DNA of 64,000 nucleotides from Patescibacteria group bacterium (lineage in GTDB: Bacteria > Patescibacteriota > Microgenomatia > UBA1406 > GWC2-37-13), in NCBI GenBank assembly GCA_026004435.1, contig BPJD01000003.1, forward strand, positions 1-64,000, given 5' to 3'. Of the stretch, positions 7,685 through 18,000 are shown piece by piece. A program made the translations under genes and the position numbers. Every line of letters starts with the position of its first letter. Position 1 is the stretch's first letter. The notes beneath the pieces were generated by a model. That model made no database searches, was not told the DNA's origin, and worked only from the letters and a program-made list of their open reading frames with translations.

Positions 7685-9679
7685 TCATTCTCCCAAGCTC
7701 CTTTTGATTTTTTTTACTAAATTTATGACTTTAAATTTATCTTTATTATTGCTGATATTACTGGGATCTTGTTGTTTTCTATGAATTGCTATACACAAGA
7801 GATGTGTTGGTCTTGAAAAAGCTACATGGGCGATTTTAAGAGCTTGCTTTCGTATTTTACCATTATTGCTATTATTTTTCCCTAATAACAACTCATAAAT
7901 AAAATAAGATATACTATTATGGTAATACTTGGTCTCCAAATACAATGTAGCTGTATGTGTTTCTCCTTTTATCCCATGCACAGTATCTATTGGAATTTTT
8001 ATTTCATTATTGTTAATTGTTGTAGCAAAAATATTTTCAAAAGAATTATTTGTATTTGTGTGTACATTCTTCAAACATTGTTCAGTTAAATAGTTTATTG
8101 AACTATTATTTAATTTTGTATTAAAAAGTCTCTCAAGTATTTTCTTGACTTCTTTTGAAAAGTCTTTAAAATTATCTTCGTAAGAATATTTACAAATCCT
8201 TTCCATTAATTGATTAAATAAGTTTGGGTCTTTTTCTTTAATGAATTCTAAAAATTTTGTTTTTGAAAATTTTTTACCACTATCCGAATTTATATTCGAA
8301 AGATATAATGCTTCTAAAATACATGAGATAGTACGATTCTTAAATTCCTTAGTAATTAATTTTTTTGATAATTGATACATTGTATAAAGATTAGGGAAAT
8401 GTTGTCTTCTGATATTAGTTACTTGCTTGTCAAAATCAGGGAAATAGGATTTGATAGATAATCCTTTATCCTTTTCTTTACCAACCCATCCAACTGCTTT
8501 TATGGGGTTTCCTGTAATTTGGGAAATTTCAAATAATGATTTATTCTCACCATTATAACAACAGGTTGTATTAACTATTATTTCTGCAAACTTGTTAAGA
8601 ACTTGGGTTTTAGAACTATCATCAAAAACAATAAATATTGGTTTTAAATTAACATTTTGATTACCGTTTAATTCCTTATATGGATGTAGAGCTATACCTT
8701 TGATAAGATTTGCAATGGGTTGAGAAATTCTGTGTGAATTTTTAAACTCCATCTTAATATATCTATCATTTGCTTCAGGGCTCCAGGCAGATTTGCTAAA
8801 ATTATCATTCATTATTCCCTGATTAACATCACCAATCCATTGGATTATCACATTTTCATTAAAGCATTTTTCTATAATCTCCTTTTGTATACTGGAAGTA
8901 TCCTGAGCTTCATCTATAAAAACGAATTTGAAACGAGATGAAAAAATATTTTTTAATTCAGAGAATTTCTCTAAGTAATAATTTGCAAAATCGTATGCAT
9001 CGTCGAAAGACAGAATTCCATCATATAAAACCTTTTCCTTAAGTTTTATTGCTGCATGTAATATTTGTTGTTTTTCTTCATCTGACCAATCATTTTTAGC
9101 TCTTGGTCTTTTAATTTCAATTTTTTCTTTTATATTCGAACGAACTATTAGTAAATTTTCATTTTCTCTAACTATCGTATAGTTACCAAATATATCATTT
9201 GAGTAATTAAAACTTTTCAAATTTTTTAAAGTCTGTTGATTTATACCTTTTAAAAAATATGTTTTTTGCATTCTCTCTTTTTGATATGCTGTATCAATAA
9301 AATTCGGTCTATATCCAAAATACTTTATGTAAGCCGGGATAGCCAGATATTTGTCAACAAAGGATTGTATTGTTCCGAAAAAGTTGGGATAACTAAGCAA
9401 TCTATTTGCTTTTTCGCCTAATTTATCTTTAACAATATCAATAGCAACATTAGTATGAGTTAATACACAGATCCCACGATTATTTTCAAAGGGCATTTTT
9501 TCAGAGAGGATAAATAATTTTGCAAGCAATGTGGTAGTTTTTCCACTACCCGGACAAGCTTGCAGGTGTAAAGACTTATCAATATACTTTATGAAGTTTT
9601 TTCTTTCCTCATCAAATGTTTGACCTTCTCTTAAAAAAATTTTCTCAGCTTTTGCTATGTCTTTGTTTGTTATTTCCAT
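7685..9679 (-). CDS. gajB: UvrD/Rep-family superfamily 1 helicase, GajB-like (Gabija)
   Basis: The protein has 664 residues; GajB proteins are usually near 500. Superfamily 1 motifs are in order: Walker A ACPGSGKTTT at about 41-50, motif Ia with LTHTNVAI, Walker B FVFIDEAQDTSS at about 252-263, motif III with QWIGDVNQGI, motif V TVHGIKGETHT at about 566-576, motif VI HVAFSRPTHLLCI at about 618. Its ATG lies 35 nt inside the end of the GajA-like gene, so translation is coupled. Pairing of a class 2 OLD nuclease with a UvrD helicase defines Gabija, in which GajA cuts phage DNA and GajB contributes to the complex; this is known of the family. The call as Gabija is inference from motifs and pairing. 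The 3' end is odd: see the A8 run and the 7408-7665 frame. Confidence 0.85.
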   Translation of the reverse strand: MEITNKDIAKAEKIFLREGQTFDEERKNFIKYIDKSLHLQACPGSGKTTTLLAKLFILSEKMPFENNRGICVLTHTNVAIDIVKDKLGEKANRLLSYPNFFGTIQSFVDKYLAIPAYIKYFGYRPNFIDTAYQKERMQKTYFLKGINQQTLKNLKSFNYSNDIFGNYTIVRENENLLIVRSNIKEKIEIKRPRAKNDWSDEEKQQILHAAIKLKEKVLYDGILSFDDAYDFANYYLEKFSELKNIFSSRFKFVFIDEAQDTSSIQKEIIEKCFNENVIIQWIGDVNQGIMNDNFSKSAWSPEANDRYIKMEFKNSHRISQPIANLIKGIALHPYKELNGNQNVNLKPIFIVFDDSSKTQVLNKFAEIIVNTTCCYNGENKSLFEISQITGNPIKAVGWVGKEKDKGLSIKSYFPDFDKQVTNIRRQHFPNLYTMYQLSKKLITKEFKNRTISCILEALYLSNINSDSGKKFSKTKFLEFIKEKDPNLFNQLMERICKYSYEDNFKDFSKEVKKILERLFNTKLNNSSINYLTEQCLKNVHTNTNNSFENIFATTINNNEIKIPIDTVHGIKGETHTATLYLETKYYHNSISYFIYELLLGKNNSNNGKIRKQALKIAHVAFSRPTHLLCIAIHRKQQDPSNISNNKDKFKVINLVKKIKRSLGE

Positions 9680-11561
9680 ACTTTACCATTGGTTCAGTTA
9701 CATGCTCAATTGCTTCAACCAGGTATTTAATCCCATTATTAGAATCATAATCATTTTTTATCATTTTTCTTATTAAAGCCTTATCCTGTTCTTTTAGCAA
9801 TTTAACAAGCCATTGCGCAGTAACGGTTTTTGATGCCTGTCCATTTTCTAGAGGCTCATAAACCTTTTTCGCTCTTAATTTTTTGTCTTCTGGGAAAGAA
9901 TTTTGAATATTTAATTTTTGAATTTCTTCCTCGCTTATCCAATCGTTTTTTGATTTTATCTTCTTTGCAATTACTATTGCTTTATGCATAAATTTATAGA
10001 GATTGCCCATTGCAATGTCAAACTCAAGGGTTTTTAATGGTGATATAAAGGTTTTTATTTTGTTGTCATTTGAATTATATTTATTAGCTAATTTTTCTCT
10101 TTTTTGAGACAAATCTTCTTGATTTTCTATTGGATTTCCTTTATCATCAACTGGTTCATCAAGGTCGGTTACCACAGCAACTTTAATTGGTAAAGAGCTC
10201 CCATCTCTTCTTTTAAATATATTTACATATCTTAAAAGGGCTTTACTGCCAACATTTACAATAGAAACTCCATATTTATGTAAAGGTCTATTTAAAATTT
10301 CTGCCAATGCCGGGATAATTATATTTTCCGCATCCCCCTCAACAATAATTACACCCTTTGCGAAAAACAAATTAGCTTTTGTGGCATCAAGAAACCTTTC
10401 AAGAAACTGATAATCACTTTCGTTTAATGCGGTACTATCAGGAGACAAAGAATACACTTCACTATTTTCACTATTTATACAAAGCTTAATATGTTTTAAC
10501 GGAATACTTGAACCTAATAATGTGCTATGACTTGTAAATATATACTGTATTTTACTGTTATTTTCTGAAAGAAGCGATTTTAGGACGCGTAATTGAGCTT
10601 GTGGGTGAAGATGGGCTTCCATTTCTTCAATTAAAGCCAAGCGTAATCCCAAATAATTTTCTCTCCTTAAATGTATAAGTTCAGCGGCAATATACAATAA
10701 ATTCAAAGTACCAAGACCAGATTTGTTTTCTTCTAGAGTAAGTTCGAGTTTACGAAGAATGGCATTTAATTCTGTAGGTGTTATTTTAATTTCAGGCTTT
10801 CTATCATCGTTTTTCTCCAAAAATTCACTGGTTTGGTCCTGAAATTTATTTTTGATTTCATATCCCCCAAGCTCATTGCCTTCTATCTGTAAACTTTCAT
10901 TTTGAGATAGAGTATCCTTTTCAAAAAAATCTAAAACAAGCTTGCTTGCTTGTTCAAAATATTTCTCCAGTGGATGTTTTTCATTCACATCTTTTTTTTC
11001 AAATATGGGATGACTCTTTAAAATTTGATACAATCGGGAACGATACCCTGGAGATAGTTCATTTTCTGCATCTCTTAAGGGTTTTAGATAAATTACTCTT
11101 AGAAGAGCTCTTACTTCTCCATCTATGTATTGCCCTTCGTTATCAATGCCTGCTCTTAGGTTAGTAATAATCCTGTTGTTTTTGTTTATGGCTGTGAACC
11201 AAACTTTTAATTCTTTTATTATATTGTTATTATTATCGTCTCTTTTTATATCGATCCATTCTAAAAATTGGCCACCTTCAGCATCAGACAAGCCAGTAAG
11301 AACACATTCTATTTTCAATTCCTGAGCTCTTTCTTTTGTTTGTGGGTTCTGATAAAAGTCCTCAACCTCAATTCTGATTGGATCATATGTTTGGGTGCCA
11401 AGACAATATCGTATGGCATCTATAATAGCTGTTTTACCTGAATCATTTGCTCCAATTATAAGATTCAGGTTCGGATCAAATTCAATTTCGAGTCCCGGCT
11501 CATTATTTTCTTTTGACCCAATTGATCTGAAATTCCAAATTTTTAGTTTTTTTAAGTACAT
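9645..11561 (-). CDS. gajA: OLD-family ATPase-TOPRIM endonuclease, GajA-like (Gabija)
   Basis: The protein has 638 residues (the family is usually 550-650). The N-terminal ATPase has Walker A IIGANDSGKTAI at about 36-46, an SGLGTLNLLYIA signature region at about 281 and Walker B LALIEEMEAHLHP at about 308-320, followed by IFTSHSTLL. The C-terminal TOPRIM domain has the acidic motif VIIVEGDAEN at about 404-413 and VAVVTDLDEP at about 461-470, the metal-binding residues of OLD nucleases. In Gabija, GajA is a sequence-specific nicking endonuclease controlled by nucleotides. It starts 2 nt after the methyltransferase stop and its end overlaps gajB by 35 nt, making one continuous operon with the two upstream genes. 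Confidence 0.88.
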   Translation of the reverse strand: MYLKKLKIWNFRSIGSKENNEPGLEIEFDPNLNLIIGANDSGKTAIIDAIRYCLGTQTYDPIRIEVEDFYQNPQTKERAQELKIECVLTGLSDAEGGQFLEWIDIKRDDNNNNIIKELKVWFTAINKNNRIITNLRAGIDNEGQYIDGEVRALLRVIYLKPLRDAENELSPGYRSRLYQILKSHPIFEKKDVNEKHPLEKYFEQASKLVLDFFEKDTLSQNESLQIEGNELGGYEIKNKFQDQTSEFLEKNDDRKPEIKITPTELNAILRKLELTLEENKSGLGTLNLLYIAAELIHLRRENYLGLRLALIEEMEAHLHPQAQLRVLKSLLSENNSKIQYIFTSHSTLLGSSIPLKHIKLCINSENSEVYSLSPDSTALNESDYQFLERFLDATKANLFFAKGVIIVEGDAENIIIPALAEILNRPLHKYGVSIVNVGSKALLRYVNIFKRRDGSSLPIKVAVVTDLDEPVDDKGNPIENQEDLSQKREKLANKYNSNDNKIKTFISPLKTLEFDIAMGNLYKFMHKAIVIAKKIKSKNDWISEEEIQKLNIQNSFPEDKKLRAKKVYEPLENGQASKTVTAQWLVKLLKEQDKALIRKMIKNDYDSNNGIKYLVEAIEHVTEPMVKYGNNKQRHSKS

Positions 11562-11563
11562 AA

Positions 11564-14500
11564 TTATTCCTTAGTTATAATTTTAATCTCATCTTCTGTT
11601 AAATCATAAAGTTTATACACCAACCTATCTATCTCCCGCTCCCATGGGCTCGTATCGGCGTTTTTATTTTGTCTCTTTGCCGCAAGGATTTTATCCACTA
11701 GCACCTCGATTTGTCGAACAACAGGTTCGTTGGTGGGGGTGATGGGGGGAAAAGGAATTTCTCTTACAGATTCTTTAGTTAATGACATTCCTTTTTCACC
11801 CAAATTTGAGCATTTAATCCTGATATACCATTGAGAAAGATTTGAATTAAGGAAACCATTAATAATTTTTGGATTATCTGTAATAATCATAAAGCAAGTT
11901 TTCTGCAAATACATTCCTTTAGGTGCAATAACAGTATTTAATGCTTGGTCGGTTTCCGCCCACACCACCTTATCCTTCTCAAATTCGAGGTAGTAGGCAA
12001 TTTGGTCTTGTGTTTCAAACCATTTATTGCCAGTTTTTTTGCGAGCATTGAAACCTAGTTCAGGGTATCTTTTTCCGGATTGTTCTAATTGTCGTATATC
12101 AAAGTGGTCAAGAAAATATTTTTTCAATGCAGGATAATCATCAATGTTCAAGTGTAAAGCGGGAAAAATTCCAATCACCCACAACCCAGCCCACTCGTAG
12201 TAATATCTCTTTATATCTTTACCACGCAATATAGGTTTGATTATGGCTTCGGTGCGTTTTCTTTCATCCTCATCTTTGCAGTTTGCCAGTATCTCATTGC
12301 GCTTTTCTGTTGTAATGATAAAAGCCTCGTTGAGTCCGGTTTTAATTCCGTAATAGATATTTACATTCCACTCTTTAAGTGGTTTTCCTATGCGCTCAAT
12401 TTTTTCTTTTAGCTGTTGCTCCGCTTTGCTGCCTATAAACCAGGCATCTTTGGTGAGTTTGGTGAGTGTTACGGCATTTTGTTTCAAATATTCTGCAATA
12501 TTGATGTTGTCTTTTTGGTTTTCGCTGATGGTGGTGGCTAAAAGTTTGTTTTGGTTGGTAGCTTTTTGTATGAGTAAAATGTTTGTATCAACTGTTGCGC
12601 TTTCAAACACATTTGGGCCTAAATTTACCAGCACAAGCGGGTTTTGCTTGCTAAAAAATTCACGCAGCTTTTCTCCATAACCAGCTCGCATCCATTTGTT
12701 AGATGAGATATAACAAAGTATTCCATTTTCTTTTAACAGCTTTATTCCTTTTTCATAAAAAAGGCAGTATACATCACCTTTTCGGTTATAAGTTTTATAT
12801 TCTTTATCTTTATAAAGATTTGCTAACTCTCCCCTATTTTTTTGAAGTTGAACATAAGGCGGGTTGCCAATTACAATGTCGAAACCATCACTTACTCCAA
12901 ACATCCACTCAGGATCAAACCAATCTGCAGTAGCTGTTTGGTCAAAAACATCGAATTCTACTAACTTCTCTGCTTCTTTTGTTTTCCATTCTTTTCTAAT
13001 AAGAAGTTTCTTTAACTCTTCTTTTATTTTTTGAGCTTTCCTTTTTAATCTAAGTTTTTCTTGGCGATTTTTAATACTAAAATGGCTTTTATAAAGCAAC
13101 TTTAATTCGTTTTTAAGTTTTGTTATTTCTTCATTTTCAAAAATACTTTTTCCATCAAGCTCAAGTATTGAAGCATTGGGTTTATCTATACTTAATTTAT
13201 CTATACTTATAAGAGTGTTTGCTGAAACAAATTTTGTTTCAAGATGAGGTAGTGGCCTTATGCCAAAGTTTTCTCGCTTTTCATCGACTTTTTGATCAAT
13301 AAGTAGGGAGAGAAAAAAACGCAGTTTGCAAATCTGAATAGCTATGGGTTGAATGTCAACTCCATAAATTGAGTTTTCAATAAGATAAAGCTTTCTGGCA
13401 TAATCAGGGTAATTGATGCTATCATCAAAATTATTGTTTACTTCTTTTAACTGTCTTTCTCTTTCTTCCTTATCCTTTATTTTTAAAATATCTTCTATTT
13501 CTTTTAGTGCTCTTTTGTATTGTCTTTCCCTCCAAAGCTGATTTGTAGGGTCTATTTTGCCTAAAATATAAACAAGTTTTTGCAAAATTCCCATTGGAAA
13601 AGCTCCGGAACCTACTGCTGGGTCAATTACTTTTAACTCATCTATTGCTTTTACAATTGAATTTATTTCTTCTTCATCAAAATCTAATACTTCATCGTTA
13701 TAAGATAATAAACGCTTTAACTTATCATCTTCAATGCTTGTTTTTGTTTTAAAGTAGTAAAACAAGGATTCGTCAACCATAAACTCAACTATTTCTTTAG
13801 GCGTGTAGTAAGAACCCGTTGCTTTGCGAGCAGTAGTTTGCGTCTCTGGGTTATACGCGGCTAAAAGATTTTCAAATATATTACCTAATAGCTCTGGGTC
13901 AAGCGAAACCTCAACATCAATAGGACTACTTTCATCAGCTGTAAAACTGTAATTTTTTAAAATATTTATTAGTCCTCTAACCTTTTTTTGTTTTTTTTTG
14001 CCGTAAAAATGGGATAAATCTTCCTCTCTTTCTTGTGAAAAAAACAAATAATCAGGCAGTTTTGCTCTTCGTTTATTTTCTCTACTAAAACCATCTATGT
14101 ATTTAGAATCATCATCTAAACACTCAAATAACCCTCCATTTATAAAAGGAGTGTTTTTAAAGATATCTATAAAATCTTTTCTTGAAATTAGAAGTTTATC
14201 TTGATAGCGATAAAGCGTTTTTACGCCAAATTCTTTTCTATGTTTTAAATATTTATCTTTTGATTTACTTAACTCTGCAAATTTTCTGTCCTTAAACTCT
14301 CTATTTAAGGTTGCAAAAAATAAGTTCTGGAGAATACTATTGTAATAGTAATCTTTTTTTTCAAAATCTTTTACTACACTTTTCAAAAATTCTTTTTCAA
14401 AAATTTCTTTTGGTATTAAGCCTTTTTCTTTTAAAAACCACACGAAAATCAAGCGAGTTATAAGTCTTATCAAGTTTTCCTCAATTCTCCCACCGGGAAA

Positions 14501-15070
14501 CCAGCTTTCTTTCAGAGCCCAAGCATACCAATCCTGAATTTTTGTATAAAATTCTTTTGTTAATGGCTCAATAGAAAAAGCTTTTATTATAGAGTCTAAG
14601 TCGTGAAATTCAGCTTCTACTAAGGCTTTTAAAAATGTTCTGTAGGGTTTATCTTTTGCAACATAATAGGTATGTCTTTTAAACATACTCCATTTTCTTC
14701 TCTTTCCTTTTGGTATTTGGTAAACAAGAGAAAATCTAAAATTGCCCTCTTTATCATAGAAAATAAATATTCCTGCATGAAATCTTTCTAAGTCTATAGT
14801 TTTAAGAACCTTTTTTGCAAAATCATATTGTACCTTTTTGCTTGAACGCTCGGTTATATTACCTTTTGTTTTTATGCCTAAAAATACTAGTTCAAGTTTG
14901 TCTGTGGTTATCTCACCAATTTTTTTTGCTTCTTCAAAGCGGGTAGAGTCATCAATGAAATAACTGACATCTTCAAAATACGGTTTAAAATCATAGTTTT
15001 TATTAGAAAAAAAGTTTTGAAATTTTTCTAAAGAAAAATCTTTGATTATTTCTTCTAATAATTCTTTCAT
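11564..15070 (-). CDS. Eco57I-like N6-adenine DNA methyltransferase (type IIG / BREX-DISARM-like)
   Basis: The protein has 1168 residues. The methyltransferase core has GSYYTPKEIVEFM (motif X region) at about 419-431, the SAM-binding motif I VIDPAVGSGAFPMGI at about 481-495 and catalytic motif IV DIVIGNPPYVQLQ at about 731-743, typical of gamma-class N6-adenine enzymes. The C-terminal third contains IYYGIKTGLNEAFIIT and resembles the target-recognition part of type IIG enzymes. The first 400 residues have no PD-(D/E)xK nuclease that I can identify. It overlaps the upstream helicase gene by 4 nt (ATGA), so the pair is translationally coupled. It probably marks host DNA so that the PLD-helicase, Gabija or both spare it; this is inference. 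Confidence 0.88.
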   Translation of the reverse strand: MKELLEEIIKDFSLEKFQNFFSNKNYDFKPYFEDVSYFIDDSTRFEEAKKIGEITTDKLELVFLGIKTKGNITERSSKKVQYDFAKKVLKTIDLERFHAGIFIFYDKEGNFRFSLVYQIPKGKRRKWSMFKRHTYYVAKDKPYRTFLKALVEAEFHDLDSIIKAFSIEPLTKEFYTKIQDWYAWALKESWFPGGRIEENLIRLITRLIFVWFLKEKGLIPKEIFEKEFLKSVVKDFEKKDYYYNSILQNLFFATLNREFKDRKFAELSKSKDKYLKHRKEFGVKTLYRYQDKLLISRKDFIDIFKNTPFINGGLFECLDDDSKYIDGFSRENKRRAKLPDYLFFSQEREEDLSHFYGKKKQKKVRGLINILKNYSFTADESSPIDVEVSLDPELLGNIFENLLAAYNPETQTTARKATGSYYTPKEIVEFMVDESLFYYFKTKTSIEDDKLKRLLSYNDEVLDFDEEEINSIVKAIDELKVIDPAVGSGAFPMGILQKLVYILGKIDPTNQLWRERQYKRALKEIEDILKIKDKEERERQLKEVNNNFDDSINYPDYARKLYLIENSIYGVDIQPIAIQICKLRFFLSLLIDQKVDEKRENFGIRPLPHLETKFVSANTLISIDKLSIDKPNASILELDGKSIFENEEITKLKNELKLLYKSHFSIKNRQEKLRLKRKAQKIKEELKKLLIRKEWKTKEAEKLVEFDVFDQTATADWFDPEWMFGVSDGFDIVIGNPPYVQLQKNRGELANLYKDKEYKTYNRKGDVYCLFYEKGIKLLKENGILCYISSNKWMRAGYGEKLREFFSKQNPLVLVNLGPNVFESATVDTNILLIQKATNQNKLLATTISENQKDNINIAEYLKQNAVTLTKLTKDAWFIGSKAEQQLKEKIERIGKPLKEWNVNIYYGIKTGLNEAFIITTEKRNEILANCKDEDERKRTEAIIKPILRGKDIKRYYYEWAGLWVIGIFPALHLNIDDYPALKKYFLDHFDIRQLEQSGKRYPELGFNARKKTGNKWFETQDQIAYYLEFEKDKVVWAETDQALNTVIAPKGMYLQKTCFMIITDNPKIINGFLNSNLSQWYIRIKCSNLGEKGMSLTKESVREIPFPPITPTNEPVVRQIEVLVDKILAAKRQNKNADTSPWEREIDRLVYKLYDLTEDEIKIITKE

Positions 15071-18000
15071 TGCTTTTTGCTTTCAATTGCCACTATTACC
15101 TCTTTTTTGAGTTTTTTTATCTGTTTTTTTTCTTTATCTAAATAATTTATTCCTCCTAATCTTTCTGCCATCTCATAAAGATCTTTTTTTAATTTTAGAG
15201 GCTTATTTTCTGGAAGGTTAGCAATTGTTCTTAATGTTTTTTTTGGTAAAGCTCCGTACGAGACTATATCTTCTCTCAGCGTTCTTATAAACTTAAACAA
15301 ATCAATATCATTTATTAAACTGTTTCTTAAAATGGTATCAATTTTAGTAATAGCCTGTCTTTCAATGCTTAATTCAGAAGGAGCAATTTCATAGATTCTT
15401 TTGCTTTTAAGAGCCTTTTCGTAAGCTTGCCAAAAAATATCTGTATCCCATTTTAAAGATTTTTCATTAGGCTGGCATTTTATTTTTTCTAAAACTTCTT
15501 CTAATGTTGTATCTTCAACTTCAACATTATTTTCATAATCAACTCTTCTAACATAGACTTGACGATTTTTACTAATAAAAACAAGAAGTTCGTTTTTATC
15601 TCCTTTTTTAGCAACTTTAACTCTTGGGGGGATATTTTCCAAATCGTTTACTAAATTTGGATATTTTTGTCTTATGCTTTTATAAATATTTAAAACTTTT
15701 GTATAAAAAGTCTCCTCTTCTAACTTTTCAGGATTTTGCATCAACCTTGAGTATAGCTTTGCAGGTCTTGGTTCTTCATCTGGTTCAAAAATTTTTGAAT
15801 CCTCTCCTAAAGTATTGTGAATTAAAAACATTTTTTGTGAAGCAATTTCCCTAGATTTTATTATATTTGCGCCTTTTTCTGTTGGAAAGAAATTAACAAT
15901 AAATAGCTCTTCAAATAGTTTTTTGTTAATTCTGTTAATTCTTCCTAATCGCTGAATTACTCTAACAGGATTCCACGGAATATCATAATTTATTATCATT
16001 CCAGCTCTGTTTAGATTAAACCCTTCTGATAATTTGTCGGATGTTAGCAAAATGTCATAATTATCTTTTTGTTCTTTATAAGAAGCATCAAAATTTTCTA
16101 AAATTTTACTAAGTAATTTTTTGTTTAAATCTTCCTCTACTACTAAAACTCTCTTAAAATGATTTTTTAGCTGATTTTTTAAGTATTTTACAGTATCCAA
16201 ATATTCAGAAAATATTACTACTTTTCGTTTGGATTCATTAATTTTTGGCTCTTTGCTTAAAACTTTATTAAGTTTTTTACAAAGTTCTTCTGTTTTTGGA
16301 TCGTTTTCAACAAGCTTTAATTCTTCTAATTGTTTTAGTATTTGTGAAAATAAATTTAAATCATCTTGTATATGTTTTAAAAATAAATCTTTCTGTTTAA
16401 AATCTTTAATTTTGTAAACTTTATCGTGTTTTGGTCTTTTTTTCTCTAATAATTTTTCTTTATATTTCTCAATTTCTTCTTCTACTTCTTCTGCATCCAT
16501 TTCAGTTAATCTTGACACAAGCTTTCTATCTAAAATAAATATCTGGTTTTTGCTTATAAACTCCAAGGCTGCTTTGGTAACATTTTGAAAGTTAATAATG
16601 CTTTGTTTGAAAGCACCGAATGAGCTTTCAAATCTTTTTACTAAAAGTCGTCGCATAAAATCATATAAGTTTTTTTGCTGGAGAAAAGCCCTGTTTTCTT
16701 TTTCTTTTAATTGGCCTTCTTCTATTTCTTTACCATATAATCCAGCCTCATAAACAAATGGTCTGTAAATAGCTCCTTTAAATAATCCTCCATCTTCAGG
16801 ATCAATAAAATATTTTCCTATAACTTGATCATAAAATTCAGATTGCTTTTTTGTTAAAGTAAAAAACCACTCTTCCGGATCTTTTACCCTAGAAATGCTT
16901 TTAATTTCATCCTTATATTTAGGGTTTTTTAAAAGATCTAAACGGTTCCTCCTAATTGTTATTGGTTCTACAACAGAACGAATCTGACTAGAAATATATC
17001 TTCCTCTGCTTTTGATTTTTTTAATAAAATCATTATTAAACTTTGATATTTTCTCTCCAGTAAGTTTTTCATAATAAAATAAGGCTTTTTTATATTTATT
17101 GGACTCTGGTTTATTTTTATAATGTTTTAAAATAAAATTGATTCTGTTAAACTGTCCTTGAAAGTAGGAAAATCTATTTGCCAGGTTTTCATCTAAAGTA
17201 ATATAAGATTTTTTTGGTGATGAAAACAATTTTATAAGAGACAAAATATCTGAGGGTTTATTATTAAAAGGAGTTGCGGTAAGAAGAATCACTTTTTTAC
17301 CTCGACAAATATTTTTTAAATATTCATATCCTTGAGTGTCTTCATTTCTAAATCGATGTGCCTCGTCTATTATGACAACTTCTACTTCTGGTCTTCTTTT
17401 TATTTCTTTTTCTAGTTTATCTAGTTCTCCCGAAGACCAAACATCCCAATCATACAATTTAAATTGTCTTTTATACATATTCCAACCACCTTTATCAGTA
17501 TCTTTACTATCGCCTTTTAGGCCGGGCGGACAGATAATTATACCTAGCTTGCCTAACTCTTTTGCAATAGAGCAAGCCATAATAGTTTTTCCAAGCCCAA
17601 CAACATCTGCTAAAATAACACCGTTATTGTTCTCGATTATTGAAAGAGCTTGTTTAATAGCATCTATTTGATAAGCATAATCTTTATATCCGTTTTCCTG
17701 CAAAATTTTATAAAGATTATTACTAATATTTTTTTGTTTATAAGAATTTAAATAACTCTTTAACAGCAAAACATAGGCTTGAAATGGTGTAATTTTTTTT
17801 ATAAAACTCTCCTCTTCAATTATTGTCAGGAGTTGTTTTTTTATTTCATCATTTTCTGTAATCTGAATGGAATCTTGCCATAAATTATCAAAATAATCTT
17901 CTATTTTCTCAACATATATATCTGGCAATTCAACATTTAACTCTTGTTGTCCTAAAAGACCTGCTTTAGTTAAATTACTACTACCCATAATAGCAACACT

